Source: Achromobacter sp. RTa
Lineage (GTDB): Bacteria; Pseudomonadota; Gammaproteobacteria; Burkholderiales; Burkholderiaceae_B
Length of the DNA stretch: 64,000 nt
Assembly (NCBI RefSeq): GCF_000757485.1
Contig: NZ_JPYO01000047.1
Coordinates: 46,683 to 110,682 of the forward strand
Direction: 5' to 3'
The position numbers were made by a program, and so were the translations under genes. The notes under the pieces were generated by a model that saw only the letters and a program-made list of their open reading frames with translations, was not told the DNA's origin and did not search any database. Each line of letters opens with the position of its first letter. The first letter of the stretch is position 1. Shown piece by piece: positions 38,243-47,569 of the stretch.

Positions 38243-41200
38243 TTACAGCGTACGCGCGATTTCCTTGATTTCAAAGACTTCCAGCTGGTCGCCCACCTGG
38301 ATGTCGTTGTTGCCGCGCAGCGTAAGGCCGCAGTCGAAGCCCGACTTGACTTCCTTGACGTCGTCCTTGAAGCGGCGCAGCGAATCGAGCTGGCCGGTCC
38401 AGTGGACCACGTTGTTGCGCAGCAGGCGGACCTGCGAGTCGCGACGCACCAGGCCGTCGAGCACCATGCAGCCGGCGATATTGCCGATGCGCGAAATGCT
38501 GTAGACCTCGCGGATCTCGACCAGGCCGATGACCTCTTCCTTCTTCTCGGGCGCCAGCATGCCCGACATGGCCGCCTTCACCTCGTCCACGGCGTCGTAG
38601 ATGATGTTGTAGTAGCGCACATCGATGCCGTTGGTCTCGGCAAGCTTCTTGGCGCTGGCTTCGGCGCGGACGTTGAAGCCGATCACCACGGCGTTCGACG
38701 CGATGGCCAGGTTGATGTCGCTTTCCGAGATGCCGCCCACGGCGGCGTGCACGACCTGCACCCGCACTTCGTCGGTCGACAGCTTGGTCAGCGACTGCAC
38801 CAGCGCTTCCTGCGAACCCTGGACGTCCGTCTTCACGATCAGCGCCAGGGTCTGCGTGCCTTCGCCCAGGTTGTCGAACATGGACTCGAGCTTGGCGGCC
38901 TGCTGGCGGGCCAGCTTGACGTCGCGGAACTTGCCCTGGCGGAACAGCGCGATCTCGCGTGCCTTGCGCTCGTCGGACAGAACCATCAGTTCGTCGCCAG
39001 CGGCCGGCACTTCGGTCAGGCCCTGGATCTCGACGGGGATGGACGGGCCGGCTTCCTGGATGGGCTTGCCGTTCTCGTCCAGCATGGCGCGCACGCGGCC
39101 GAAGCTTGCGCCGGCCAGCACCACGTCACCGCGATGCAGGGTGCCGCTTTGCACCAGGATGGTCGCGACCGGGCCGCGGCCCTTGTCGAGGCGGGCTTCG
39201 ATCACCAGGCCCTTGGCGGGCGCATCGACCGGCGCCTTCAATTCCAGCACTTCGGCTTGCAGCAGCACGTTCTCGAGCAGGTCGTCGATGCCCTCGCCGG
39301 TCTTGGCCGATACCGACACGAACGGCACGTCGCCGCCGTATTCTTCCGGCACCACTTCCTCGGCGACCAGTTCCTGCTTGACGCGGTCGGGGTTGGCGGT
39401 GGGTTTGTCGATCTTGGTCATGGCCACGACCATCGGAACGCCGGCGGCCTTCGCGTGGTGGATGGCTTCGCGCGTCTGCGGCATCACACCGTCGTCGGCC
39501 GCGCAGACCAGGATGACGATGTCGGTGGCCTTGGCGCCGCGGGCACGCATGGCGGTGAACGCCTCGTGGCCCGGGGTATCCAGGAACGTGACCATGCCGC
39601 GCTCGGTCTGGACGTGGTAGGCGCCGATGTGCTGCGTAATGCCGCCGGCTTCGCCCGCGGCGACCTTGGCGCGGCGGATGTAGTCCAGCAGCGAAGTCTT
39701 GCCGTGGTCGACGTGGCCCATGACGGTAACGACCGGGGCGCGCGGCAGCATTTCTGCCTCGGTGCCGGCGGCCGATTCGTCCAGGAAGGCTTCCGGATCG
39801 TCCAGCTTGGCGGCGATGGCGACGTGGCCCAGTTCCTCGACCACGATCATGGCCGTTTCCTGGTCCAGGACCTGGTTGATGGTGACCATCTGGCCCAGCT
39901 TCATCAATTGCTTGATGACTTCGGCCGCCTTGACGGACATCTTGTGGGCCAGGTCGGCCACGCTGATGGTTTCCGGCACGTGGACTTCACGCGCGATGAA
40001 TTCCTGCGGCGCCGGCTCGTTGCGGCGATCGTTCTGCTGGTTGCGGCCGCCTCGGCCGCCACCCTTGCCGCCCTTGCCGCCGGCACGCCAGCCGTCGCGG
40101 CTGGCCGGAGCGGCTGCCTTGTCCGCGGGCTTCTTGCGCGAAGCGTCGTCGGACCAGGTCGAAGCGACTTCGGCCGTCTTGATGGTCTTCTTGTTGCCGG
40201 GAGCGGCGGGCTTGGCGTCCTTCTTGGCGCCAGGAGCGCCGGGCTTGCCGGCCGGCTTGTGCAGCGTGCCCGAGATCGGCGCGGCGGCGGGCGCCTCCGG
40301 CTCGGGAGCGCGCAGCACCTTGCGCGGGCGATTCAGCATCTCGCGCAGGGCGGCGGCTTCGGCCTCGGCGGCACGGCGGGCTTCATCGCGAGCGGCCGTC
40401 GACGAGGCGGAGGCCGCCAGCGGCGGCGCCGCGCGGCGATTGTCGGCGCGGTTGCCCACCTTGGCGGCAGGCTGAGCGGCCGATTGGGGCGCGGCGGCCT
40501 TGACGGGTTCGGACTTCGCGGCAGGCTGCTCGGCCTGGGCGGCAGGCGCGGCGGCCTGGGAGGAAGTTGGTTCGGACTTATTGGCTAGCACAACGGGTTC
40601 CGGCTTGGCTTCTTCAGCCTTGGGCTCGGTGGATTCGGTCTTGACTTCGGGCTTGGCCTCTTGGGCCACGGGTTCGGCAGGAGCAGGCGCCGGCGTCGGT
40701 TCGGGTTCAGGCTGGGCCTGGACCTCGGCGGGTTTCGCCTCGACGGGGGCGGGCACTTCGGCCGCGACGGATTCAACAGGCGCGGGCGCTTCTACCGGCG
40801 CGGGCGCTTCTACAGCAGCGGGCTCTTCCGCCTTGGCGGGGGCGGGAGCCTCCGCCTGGACGGCGGGCGCGGCCTCGCGAGGTTCGGCCACGGCAGGAGC
40901 CTCGGGGGCAGCCGGCGCGGACACCTGCTGCGCCTCTTCGACGGAGGCTTCATCTTCGGCGCGCGCGGACGCGGCCTGTTCCAGGGCGATTTCGGAGGGA
41001 TCACGCTTGACGAACACGCGCTTCTTGCGCACTTCGACCTGGATCGTGCGCGAGCGGCCGGTGGCATCGGCCTGCCGGATCTCGGACGTCTGGCGACGCG
41101 TCAGGGTGATCTTCTTGCCTTCGGTTGCGCCGTGGGCGCGGCGCAGCGATTCGAGCAATTTCGCCTTGTCGCTGTCGGTGACGGCATCGTCCACCGATTT

Positions 41201-41293
41201 GAGGTCAACGCCGGCCGAGCGCAGCTGATCCAGCAGCACATTGGCAGGCATTTTCAGCTCGGTAGCGAACTGGGCGACGGTGTTACTCGACAT
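38243..41293 (-). CDS. infB: Translation initiation factor IF-2
   Basis: 1016 residues. N-terminal IF2N module (MSSNTVAQFATELKMPANVL), then a roughly 300-residue Ala/Pro/Glu/Lys-rich linker (about 95-400) of low complexity, a second IF2N-like segment, and the GTPase core with GHVDHGKTSLLDYI, DTPGHEAFTAMRARG and TKIDKP, followed by domains II-IV. Places fMet-tRNA on the 30S subunit. The linker makes it longer than E. coli IF2 (890) but is usual for this group. Confidence 0.97.
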   Translation of the reverse strand: MSSNTVAQFATELKMPANVLLDQLRSAGVDLKSVDDAVTDSDKAKLLESLRRAHGATEGKKITLTRRQTSEIRQADATGRSRTIQVEVRKKRVFVKRDPSEIALEQAASARAEDEASVEEAQQVSAPAAPEAPAVAEPREAAPAVQAEAPAPAKAEEPAAVEAPAPVEAPAPVESVAAEVPAPVEAKPAEVQAQPEPEPTPAPAPAEPVAQEAKPEVKTESTEPKAEEAKPEPVVLANKSEPTSSQAAAPAAQAEQPAAKSEPVKAAAPQSAAQPAAKVGNRADNRRAAPPLAASASSTAARDEARRAAEAEAAALREMLNRPRKVLRAPEPEAPAAAPISGTLHKPAGKPGAPGAKKDAKPAAPGNKKTIKTAEVASTWSDDASRKKPADKAAAPASRDGWRAGGKGGKGGGRGGRNQQNDRRNEPAPQEFIAREVHVPETISVADLAHKMSVKAAEVIKQLMKLGQMVTINQVLDQETAMIVVEELGHVAIAAKLDDPEAFLDESAAGTEAEMLPRAPVVTVMGHVDHGKTSLLDYIRRAKVAAGEAGGITQHIGAYHVQTERGMVTFLDTPGHEAFTAMRARGAKATDIVILVCAADDGVMPQTREAIHHAKAAGVPMVVAMTKIDKPTANPDRVKQELVAEEVVPEEYGGDVPFVSVSAKTGEGIDDLLENVLLQAEVLELKAPVDAPAKGLVIEARLDKGRGPVATILVQSGTLHRGDVVLAGASFGRVRAMLDENGKPIQEAGPSIPVEIQGLTEVPAAGDELMVLSDERKAREIALFRQGKFRDVKLARQQAAKLESMFDNLGEGTQTLALIVKTDVQGSQEALVQSLTKLSTDEVRVQVVHAAVGGISESDINLAIASNAVVIGFNVRAEASAKKLAETNGIDVRYYNIIYDAVDEVKAAMSGMLAPEKKEEVIGLVEIREVYSISRIGNIAGCMVLDGLVRRDSQVRLLRNNVVHWTGQLDSLRRFKDDVKEVKSGFDCGLTLRGNNDIQVGDQLEVFEIKEIARTL

Positions 41294-41386
41294 TAGGCTC
41301 TCTCTTCCCTATATGCAGCTATTACAAACAACGTGAACTTGCGGAAAGGATGGACGCATCCATCCGCCGCAGACCCGTGTCCTTGG

Positions 41387-42865
41387 TTATTCTTCGTCGA
41401 ACCAATGGGCGCGGGCACGCATGATGAGGTCGCTGGCGTCCTGCTCGGTCAAGCCGGCGATCTCCGCCAGTTCGTCCGTCGCCAATTCGGCCAGATCGTC
41501 ACGCGTATGCACTTGGCGCTCGGCCAGCTTGGCGGCCAGTTCCGGCGTCATGCCTTCGAGTTCAAGCAAATCCTGTGCGGTCTCAAGGCGCTCTTCCTGG
41601 GCGATCGCCTCGGTCAGCAGCGCATTGCGGGCACGGGCGCGCAACTCATTGATGGTATCTTCGTCAAACGCTTCGATTTCCAGCAATTCCTGCATGGGAA
41701 CGTAGGCGATTTCCTCGATACCGGTAAAACCTTCATCGATCAGGATGTCGGCGACTTCCTCGTCGACGTCCAGCTTGCTCATGAACGTGGCGCGCAGGCC
41801 CGAACGCTCGACTTCCTGGCGGTTCAGGCTTTCTTCCGGCGTCATGATGTTGATCTGCCAGCCGGTCAGCTCGGAAGCCAGGCGGACGTTCTGACCCTTG
41901 GCGCCGATGGCCTTGGGCAGGTTTTCCTCGTCCACAACGACGTCCATCGCGTGCTTGTCTTCGTCGACGACGATGGACTCGACGTTGGCCGGCGCCAGGG
42001 CGCCGATGACGAATTGCGCCGGGTCTTCCGACCACAGCACGATGTCGACCTGCTCGCCGCCCAGCTCGTTGCGCACTGCGGTCACGCGCGAACCGCGCAT
42101 GCCCACGCACGTGCCGATCGGATCGATACGCTTATCGTATGCCACCACGGCGATCTTCGCACGCACGCCGGCGTCGCGGGCAGCCGCCTTGATCTCGAGC
42201 AGGCCCTGCTCGATCTCGGGAACTTCGTTCTCGAACAGCTGGCGGATGAACTCGGGCGAGGTGCGCGACAGGATCACCTGCTGGCCGCGCGCGGCGTGGT
42301 CGACACGCAACACAAAGGCGCGGACGCGGTCGGCCACCCGGAGGTTTTCCTTCGGGATCATCTCGGAGCGCGGCAGACGCGCTTCGATCTTGCCGGTTTC
42401 GATGATGGCGTCGCCCTTGTCCATGCGCTTGATCGTGCCGGACACGATGGTTTCGCCACGTTCCAGGAAATCGTTCAGCACCTGCTCGCGTTCCGCGTCG
42501 CGGATCTTCTGCAGAATGGCCTGCTTGGCCGCCTGCGCGCCGATGCGGCCGAACTCGATGGGTTCGAGCGGCTCTTCGATGTATTCGCCTTCCTGGATGC
42601 CAGGGACGATTTCCTGCGCGTCCGACAGCATTTCCTGCTTGTCGGGTTCTTGCAGGCCCGCCTCGTCGGGCACGACCAGCCAGCGGCGGAAGCCTTCGTG
42701 ATCGCCCGTATCCCTATCGATGGCGACACGGATGTCCGCATCATCTTTGAAGCGCTTTTTCATCGCCGAGGCCAGAGCGCTTTCCAGCGCGCCGAACACG
42801 ACGTCGCGCGTGACGTTCTTTTCACGCGCCAAGGCATCGACCAACAGAAGAATTTCGCGACTCAT
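41387..42865 (-). CDS. nusA: Transcription termination/antitermination factor NusA
   Basis: 492 residues. N-terminal RNA-polymerase-binding domain, S1 domain (ETIVSGTIKRMDKGDAIIE), two KH domains (GMRGSRVTAVRNELGGE) and two acidic C-terminal repeats. Its start codon overlaps the rimP stop (ATGA), so the two are translationally coupled. NusA commonly autoregulates this operon through leader terminators; a candidate sits before rimP. Confidence 0.97.
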   Translation of the reverse strand: MSREILLLVDALAREKNVTRDVVFGALESALASAMKKRFKDDADIRVAIDRDTGDHEGFRRWLVVPDEAGLQEPDKQEMLSDAQEIVPGIQEGEYIEEPLEPIEFGRIGAQAAKQAILQKIRDAEREQVLNDFLERGETIVSGTIKRMDKGDAIIETGKIEARLPRSEMIPKENLRVADRVRAFVLRVDHAARGQQVILSRTSPEFIRQLFENEVPEIEQGLLEIKAAARDAGVRAKIAVVAYDKRIDPIGTCVGMRGSRVTAVRNELGGEQVDIVLWSEDPAQFVIGALAPANVESIVVDEDKHAMDVVVDEENLPKAIGAKGQNVRLASELTGWQINIMTPEESLNRQEVERSGLRATFMSKLDVDEEVADILIDEGFTGIEEIAYVPMQELLEIEAFDEDTINELRARARNALLTEAIAQEERLETAQDLLELEGMTPELAAKLAERQVHTRDDLAELATDELAEIAGLTEQDASDLIMRARAHWFDEE

Positions 42866-43365
42866 CGCTTTTTGCCCTTGAAATCCAGAACGGGATCCAG
42901 TTTTGCACGTTCGATATCCTCGACCGTGAAATTCAACACCTGGACTTCGTTCTTTTTTGCCTCAAATTCGAGACCGAACACGGTCTTTTGCATCCCAGCA
43001 GCCGCGTCGGAGGCTGCGGCGCCCTCTTCGGGCACGGTCAACGTGCCGGAAAAGACCTTGCGTCCGTCCAATGCCTCGCGCAGCTTGATTTCGATGCGCT
43101 CGCCTGCGAAACGGCGAAAGTCGGCCTCGTTGCGCAGCGGGCGGTCCACGCCCGGCGAACCGACTTCCAGCCGCTTGTAGTCGATGTTCTCGACTTCAAA
43201 CACCCGCGACAACTGGCGGGATACCTGCTCACAGTCTTCGATGCGCACACCGCCGACCCGATCGATCGTGACGCGCAAAAGGCCCAGGGCGGCACGCTCG
43301 ACGTCGACGAGTTCGACGTCCATGCCGGCCAGAGCCTCTTTGGTCAATGCGAATAAATCAGCCAT
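42862..43365 (-). CDS. rimP: Ribosome maturation factor RimP
   Basis: 167 residues, start ATG 43365 (MADLFALTKEALAG). Conserved GGVRIEDCEQVSRQLSRV and EVGSPGVDRPL motifs. Needed for 30S assembly. First gene of the operon, overlapping nusA by 4 bp. The open frame extends upstream through a terminator-like hairpin, so the internal ATG is the real start. Confidence 0.95.
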   Translation of the reverse strand: MADLFALTKEALAGMDVELVDVERAALGLLRVTIDRVGGVRIEDCEQVSRQLSRVFEVENIDYKRLEVGSPGVDRPLRNEADFRRFAGERIEIKLREALDGRKVFSGTLTVPEEGAAASDAAAGMQKTVFGLEFEAKKNEVQVLNFTVEDIERAKLDPVLDFKGKKR

Positions 43366-43371
43366 ATACTC

Positions 43372-43399
43372 AAAAAAAATGGGCTGCACGCCCAGCCCA
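43372..43399 (-). terminator. Leader terminator directly upstream of rimP
   Basis: On the minus strand: TGGGCTG, 6-base loop, CAGCCCA, then T8. It ends only about 7 bases before the rimP start codon, so transcription must pass it to express rimP-nusA-infB. A likely attenuator responding to NusA or ribosome loading. Confidence 0.7.
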
Positions 43400-43700
43400 C
43401 CGTATTGCACAGAGCCCAGCCGCCACCCTACTGCACGTAAGGAGCAATGCTGGGCAGTGCCCTATATTGCGACCTAAATTTTGGCCTGCGCCGCAACGGC
43501 CCATCAATCGGGCCGCCCCCGGAAATCCTGAACCACGCTGGGCGGCCTGAGGCAACCATCGGGCTAGGCAAAGACGCGAAAGCCATGAAAACCATTGATT
43601 TTACCAGATAAACTGGAAAAACGCCTGATTCGTCACGGGCTTACGTTTATGTGGGACATATCGGACCCGGCGGCGCGGCCAGCGCGCCGCTTTGCCCCGG
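43400..43700. other. Intergenic region between rimP promoter side and rluB end
   Basis: No convincing gene. It should hold the rimP-operon promoter (minus strand; AT-rich stretch around 43465-43485) and the 3' end of the rluB transcript. I see no clear terminator for rluB and no tRNA here. Confidence 0.4.
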
Positions 43701-45491
43701 TCAACGCCCCCGGTGGCTGCGTCCGCCCATCACGCCAAGCCGCGACTCGTGCGCGGAAGCGCCGCGAGGCTGCCAGTCATCGCCGCGCGGCGACGCACTG
43801 CGCGGCGCGCGCGGCTTGCCGCCGGCGCCCGGGCCCTTGTTGCCGCCGGAACGCGCGCCCTCGGCCTTGTTTCCGCCACGGCCGCCCGCCGCCGCCGGCT
43901 TGCCGCCGCGGCCCGCATTGCCGCCTCGAGCGCCCGCCGGCTTGCCGCCGCCGGACTTTCCACCCCCGGCGGCCTTGCGGCCGGCGCCGGCCGGCGCCTC
44001 GGCCACATTGCCGGACGCCACGTTGCCCGCGGGGCCGTTCGCCGAGGCGGAGCGCGGCCCGCGTCCCTTGCCGCCAGACTTACCGCCGGGCTTGCCTCCC
44101 GGCTTGCCGCCCGCCGGCTGCGCCCGCCCGCCCGCGGACTTGCCGCCCTTGCGGTTGCCGCCCTCGCCGGACAGCGGGTGGCCATTGGCATAGCCGCCCG
44201 CAAACATCAGGCCGGTGCCGAAGGGATCGGAGGGACAAGCCTGCGCCTGGCCGGCGCTGCCCTGGCGGCCGCCTTGCAGCTTGCCGCGGCGGCCGATGCG
44301 AGCGCCGTTCATGCCATTGCGGTCCATCGTGCCGAAGCCCGGCGGCAAGGCGCTGTCATGGGATTGGGGTTGCTTGGAACGGCGGCGGTTGCCGCCGGAC
44401 TCGTCATCTTCGCGCAACAGCCCCAACTGGACCATCAGCGCGCTGACCAGGGAGGGATCCAGCTCGTCCCAGCGGCCGCGGCGCAACGTGCGCGGCAGGA
44501 CGATGTCGCCGAAACGCGTGCGGATCAGGCGGCTGACGGTGACGCCCACCGCTTCGAACATGCGGCGGACTTCGCGGTTGCGGCCTTCCTGGAGGGTGAC
44601 GCGGTACCAGCGGTTGCTGCCGTCGCCGCCCAGGTAATCCAGGGAACCGAATGCGGCCATGCCGTCGTCCAGCTGGATGCCGTCGACCAGCGACTGGCGT
44701 TGCGCCTCATCCATCTCGCCCAGCACGCGGACCGCGTACTCGCGTTCCGTGCCGTACCGCGGATGCATGATGCGGTTGGCCATGTCGCCGGAAGTCGTGA
44801 AGATCAGCAAGCCTTCGGTATTCAGGTCCAGGCGGCCGACCGACAGCCACTTCCCGGTGCGCAGCTTGGGCAGGCGGGCGAAGACGCTCGCCCGGCCGCC
44901 AGGGTCGTCGTGGCTGACGATTTCGCCGGCGGGCTTGTGGTACAGGATGACGCGCGGAGGCTTCTTGGTGTTCGTCCGCACGATCGGCTTGCCGTTGACG
45001 CGGACCTGGTCGTTGGGCGCGACGCGCTGGCCGATGTGCGCCGGCTCGCCGTTGACCGACACGCGGCCCGCAACGATCAGCTCTTCCATTTCTCGGCGCG
45101 ACCCGATGCCAGCATCGGCCAGCACCTTGTGCAGCTTGGGCATGACCGCCTCGCTGTTCAGATACTTGCCCAGCCGCTGCTCCATGCGGTCGGCGGTATC
45201 CAGGTACGACAAGGCCTGCTCGGCTTCCTGCTCGGTGCCTCGGGAATCCGGGGACTCGACCGGGGCGGCGGCTTCCGCCGCTGCGGGCTGGACATCGCCA
45301 GCGGGCGCCTGCTCGGCCGAGGCGTCGCCGCGGCGGCGGCGAAAAGGCGTCCTCAGCTTGCGGCCGCGCCCACGCGCACCGGCCTCGCCTTCGGCCGCCG
45401 GCTCGCGCGCGGCGGAGGATTCCGGCTGGCCGCTCGTAGCGGCGTCATCCGAACGGGGATTGTCGTCCTGCACTGTTGTATTCGTTGTCAC
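43701..45491 (-). CDS. rluB: 23S rRNA pseudouridine synthase RluB with long basic tail
   Basis: About 596 residues from GTG 45491 (GGAG eight bases upstream). S4 RNA-binding domain (KVLADAGIGSRREMEELI) and RsuA/RluB catalytic domain with Asp in VGRLDLNTEGLLIFT. Modifies U2605 of 23S rRNA by family. After about residue 390 the protein is a Gly/Lys/Arg/Ala-rich tail of roughly 200 residues with repeated GGKPGGK-like units, probably disordered and RNA-binding. An N-terminal acidic/basic low-complexity region of about 95 residues is also present. Downstream of scpB with a 17-bp gap. Confidence 0.92.
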   Translation of the reverse strand: MTTNTTVQDDNPRSDDAATSGQPESSAAREPAAEGEAGARGRGRKLRTPFRRRRGDASAEQAPAGDVQPAAAEAAAPVESPDSRGTEQEAEQALSYLDTADRMEQRLGKYLNSEAVMPKLHKVLADAGIGSRREMEELIVAGRVSVNGEPAHIGQRVAPNDQVRVNGKPIVRTNTKKPPRVILYHKPAGEIVSHDDPGGRASVFARLPKLRTGKWLSVGRLDLNTEGLLIFTTSGDMANRIMHPRYGTEREYAVRVLGEMDEAQRQSLVDGIQLDDGMAAFGSLDYLGGDGSNRWYRVTLQEGRNREVRRMFEAVGVTVSRLIRTRFGDIVLPRTLRRGRWDELDPSLVSALMVQLGLLREDDESGGNRRRSKQPQSHDSALPPGFGTMDRNGMNGARIGRRGKLQGGRQGSAGQAQACPSDPFGTGLMFAGGYANGHPLSGEGGNRKGGKSAGGRAQPAGGKPGGKPGGKSGGKGRGPRSASANGPAGNVASGNVAEAPAGAGRKAAGGGKSGGGKPAGARGGNAGRGGKPAAAGGRGGNKAEGARSGGNKGPGAGGKPRAPRSASPRGDDWQPRGASAHESRLGVMGGRSHRGR

Positions 45492-45508
45492 TGGGACAGC
45501 TCCGAATT

Positions 45509-46759
45509 TCAAACTTGGGGAGGCCTGCCGGGGGCAGGCTCGTCATCATCGGGGGACGCCGACTCTCGGTCGGCCTCGGGCCGCTCAAGGCCTGCCTCGT
45601 CCGATTCCGGGGAGGCGGCATCCGGGCCAGGCCGAACAGGATCGGCAAGACCGGATGCGGGCTCATGCCCGGCAGCGGCAGGCGCCGCGGTATCGGTCTC
45701 GTCAATCGGGTCGGTCGGTTCCGCGTGTTTTGCGTTCTCGACGCTTTCCTTTGCAGCACCGGCCTCAGGGGCATCGGCGGCCATATCGGAAATGTCGCTG
45801 CCGGCCTCGCCGTCGGGAAAACCGGGCGCGGCTGGCGTATCGGACAAGCCTTCGGCTTGCTCCCGGACGGTGGATTCGTCGGCGGGATCCGCGCCTTCTT
45901 CTGTGCGCGAAAGCCGGAATTCTACGCTATCGACCGGGTCTATGGGTATATCCTGTTCCGAAACAGACAATTCCGCAACTGGAATAGCCGCTGCGGGCGC
46001 ATCATCCGCGGCGGTTTCCTCGGCGGAACCGCCGCTCTCGCCGCCAGCCTCGGCATCGCTCCGGACCTCGGCATCGCCCCGAGCCTCGGCATCATCTCCG
46101 GCGCCGGCAACGGCTTCGCCTTCAGCAGCAACAGCCCCGCCTTCGCCCCCCGCCTCTTCCTCGGCATCGCCCGCAGATTCGCCCATCACCTGCTGCACTT
46201 CGCCCAGATCCAGGCCGGCAAGCGCCGCGGCGGCCTGCGCGGACTCCAGCGCGGGCAGCTCGTCCAGGGCGCGCAGCCCCAGGTCATCGAGAAACTGCCG
46301 CGTCGTGCCGAACAGCGCGGGACGTCCGGGAGCATCGCGATGGCCGATGACCTCGATCCAGCCGCGGTCCTCCAGGGCTTTCACGATCTGCGAAGACACG
46401 GTCACCCCGCGGATGTCTTCGATATCGCCCCGCGTGACCGGCTGGCGCCACGCCACGATGGCCAGCGTTTCCATGACGGCGCGGGAATACTTGGGCGGTT
46501 TTTCCGGATTGAGCCGTTCGAGATAGCGCTGCATGCGCGGACGGCTCTGGAAGCGCCATCCGGTCGCCAATTGCACCAGCTCCAGGCCGCCATCCGCCCA
46601 GTTGTTCTGAAGCGTCTCCAGCAGCGCGCGCAGCGCGCTATTGTCGAATAGTTCATCGTCCCCGAATAGCTTGCGCATTTCGGACAGTTGCATCGGCTGC
46701 GCCGCGCATAAAAGCGCGGTTTCGAGCACGACTATTGCCTCGCTATCGTTCATCGACAT
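45509..46759 (-). CDS. scpB: Segregation and condensation protein ScpB with long acidic tail
   Basis: 416 residues. The conserved double winged-helix ScpB part is about residues 5-190 (ALLCAAQPMQLSEMRKLFG, WRFQSRPRMQRYLERLNP, METLAIVAWRQPVTRGDIE). The remaining ~220 residues are Glu/Asp/Ala-rich and predicted disordered. ScpB dimers cap SMC-ScpA kleisin complexes in chromosome folding; scpA is not adjacent in this window. The start could be the ATG at 46759 or 46753. Cotranscribed with rluB. Confidence 0.92.
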   Translation of the reverse strand: MSMNDSEAIVVLETALLCAAQPMQLSEMRKLFGDDELFDNSALRALLETLQNNWADGGLELVQLATGWRFQSRPRMQRYLERLNPEKPPKYSRAVMETLAIVAWRQPVTRGDIEDIRGVTVSSQIVKALEDRGWIEVIGHRDAPGRPALFGTTRQFLDDLGLRALDELPALESAQAAAALAGLDLGEVQQVMGESAGDAEEEAGGEGGAVAAEGEAVAGAGDDAEARGDAEVRSDAEAGGESGGSAEETAADDAPAAAIPVAELSVSEQDIPIDPVDSVEFRLSRTEEGADPADESTVREQAEGLSDTPAAPGFPDGEAGSDISDMAADAPEAGAAKESVENAKHAEPTDPIDETDTAAPAAAGHEPASGLADPVRPGPDAASPESDEAGLERPEADRESASPDDDEPAPGRPPQV

Positions 46760-46820
46760 TCAAATTCAAAAGGGCTAACTTGCGCTAGGTTGAAAATAAG
46801 GCTACTATTCATTTCTCAGA

Positions 46821-46897
<77 letters not shown>

Positions 46898-46906
46898 AAT
46901 TGATCG

Positions 46907-46934
46907 AGGCCTGGCGAATTCGCCGGGCCTTTTT
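46907..46934 (+). terminator. Terminator after tRNA-fMet
   Basis: AGGCCTGGCG, loop AATT, CGCCGGGCCT, then TTTT: a 10-bp stem with one G-U pair, 9 bases after the tRNA. Confidence 0.88.
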
Positions 46935-47569
46935 CATTTGCGGCGCGCCAATCGCGCGGCGCTTCGCCCCGCCAAGGCCTGCGCCAAAACCCGCGCGCCC
47001 CGCCGCCTGGCGAACGGCCTCAATGGCGAGCCAGCAACAGACAGCGTTGGTTTGCGAAGTTCTCACTGGATTCCTGTGTGTACCGCCACCCGCTTCGGCC
47101 ATGCGCCGAAACGGCCGCGCCAATCGGACTTGGGCGGAATGCCTGCCGCGACCCTGCGCGGCAAACACCTTAAGCAATTTCTGGAAAAGCTGGCATAAAT
47201 CGCCAACAAGCCAGCGGAGCACGCCAGCAACCCGGCACCGCCTTCCGCGGCAACGATATCAAGGACCTGAATCGCCAGGCATCGAACGCCACGGCGCGGC
47301 GGACGATCCGCCACAATCCGGAAGCCCGATGCGCCTCCCCTCGTGCACCCGGAAACCGGTTCCGCGATGCCGCGGCTCTTCCCCGAGCCGAAACTACGAT
47401 TCTTAGATATTTTCCAAGACCACATGACGGCGGGCATCCGCCTGCCGCACAACGGCTTTCCGGTACAAGCCCCGGCCAACCGCGCCGGGCCCCGCTCAAG
47501 CCGTCGCCAAATTATACCGTCAACTACCCTGCCCTCAAGCGCCGGCCTTCCGCAAAGGCGCCCCGGCGG
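46935..47569. other. 635-bp region without a recognised gene
   Basis: Several open frames cross it on both strands, but none starts with a Shine-Dalgarno, resembles a known family, or has normal codon composition. It may contain remnants of a decayed gene. The base composition is GC-rich like the surroundings, with a short AT-rich stretch at about 47395-47420. Confidence 0.5.

Noticed and set aside
38228..40588. 786-codon plus-strand open frame opposite infB
   Set aside because: Antisense to IF-2; His/Gly/Arg-rich composition with no domain.
46900..47406. 168-codon open frame after tRNA-fMet
   Set aside because: Begins within the tRNA terminator region, has no Shine-Dalgarno and no recognisable family.
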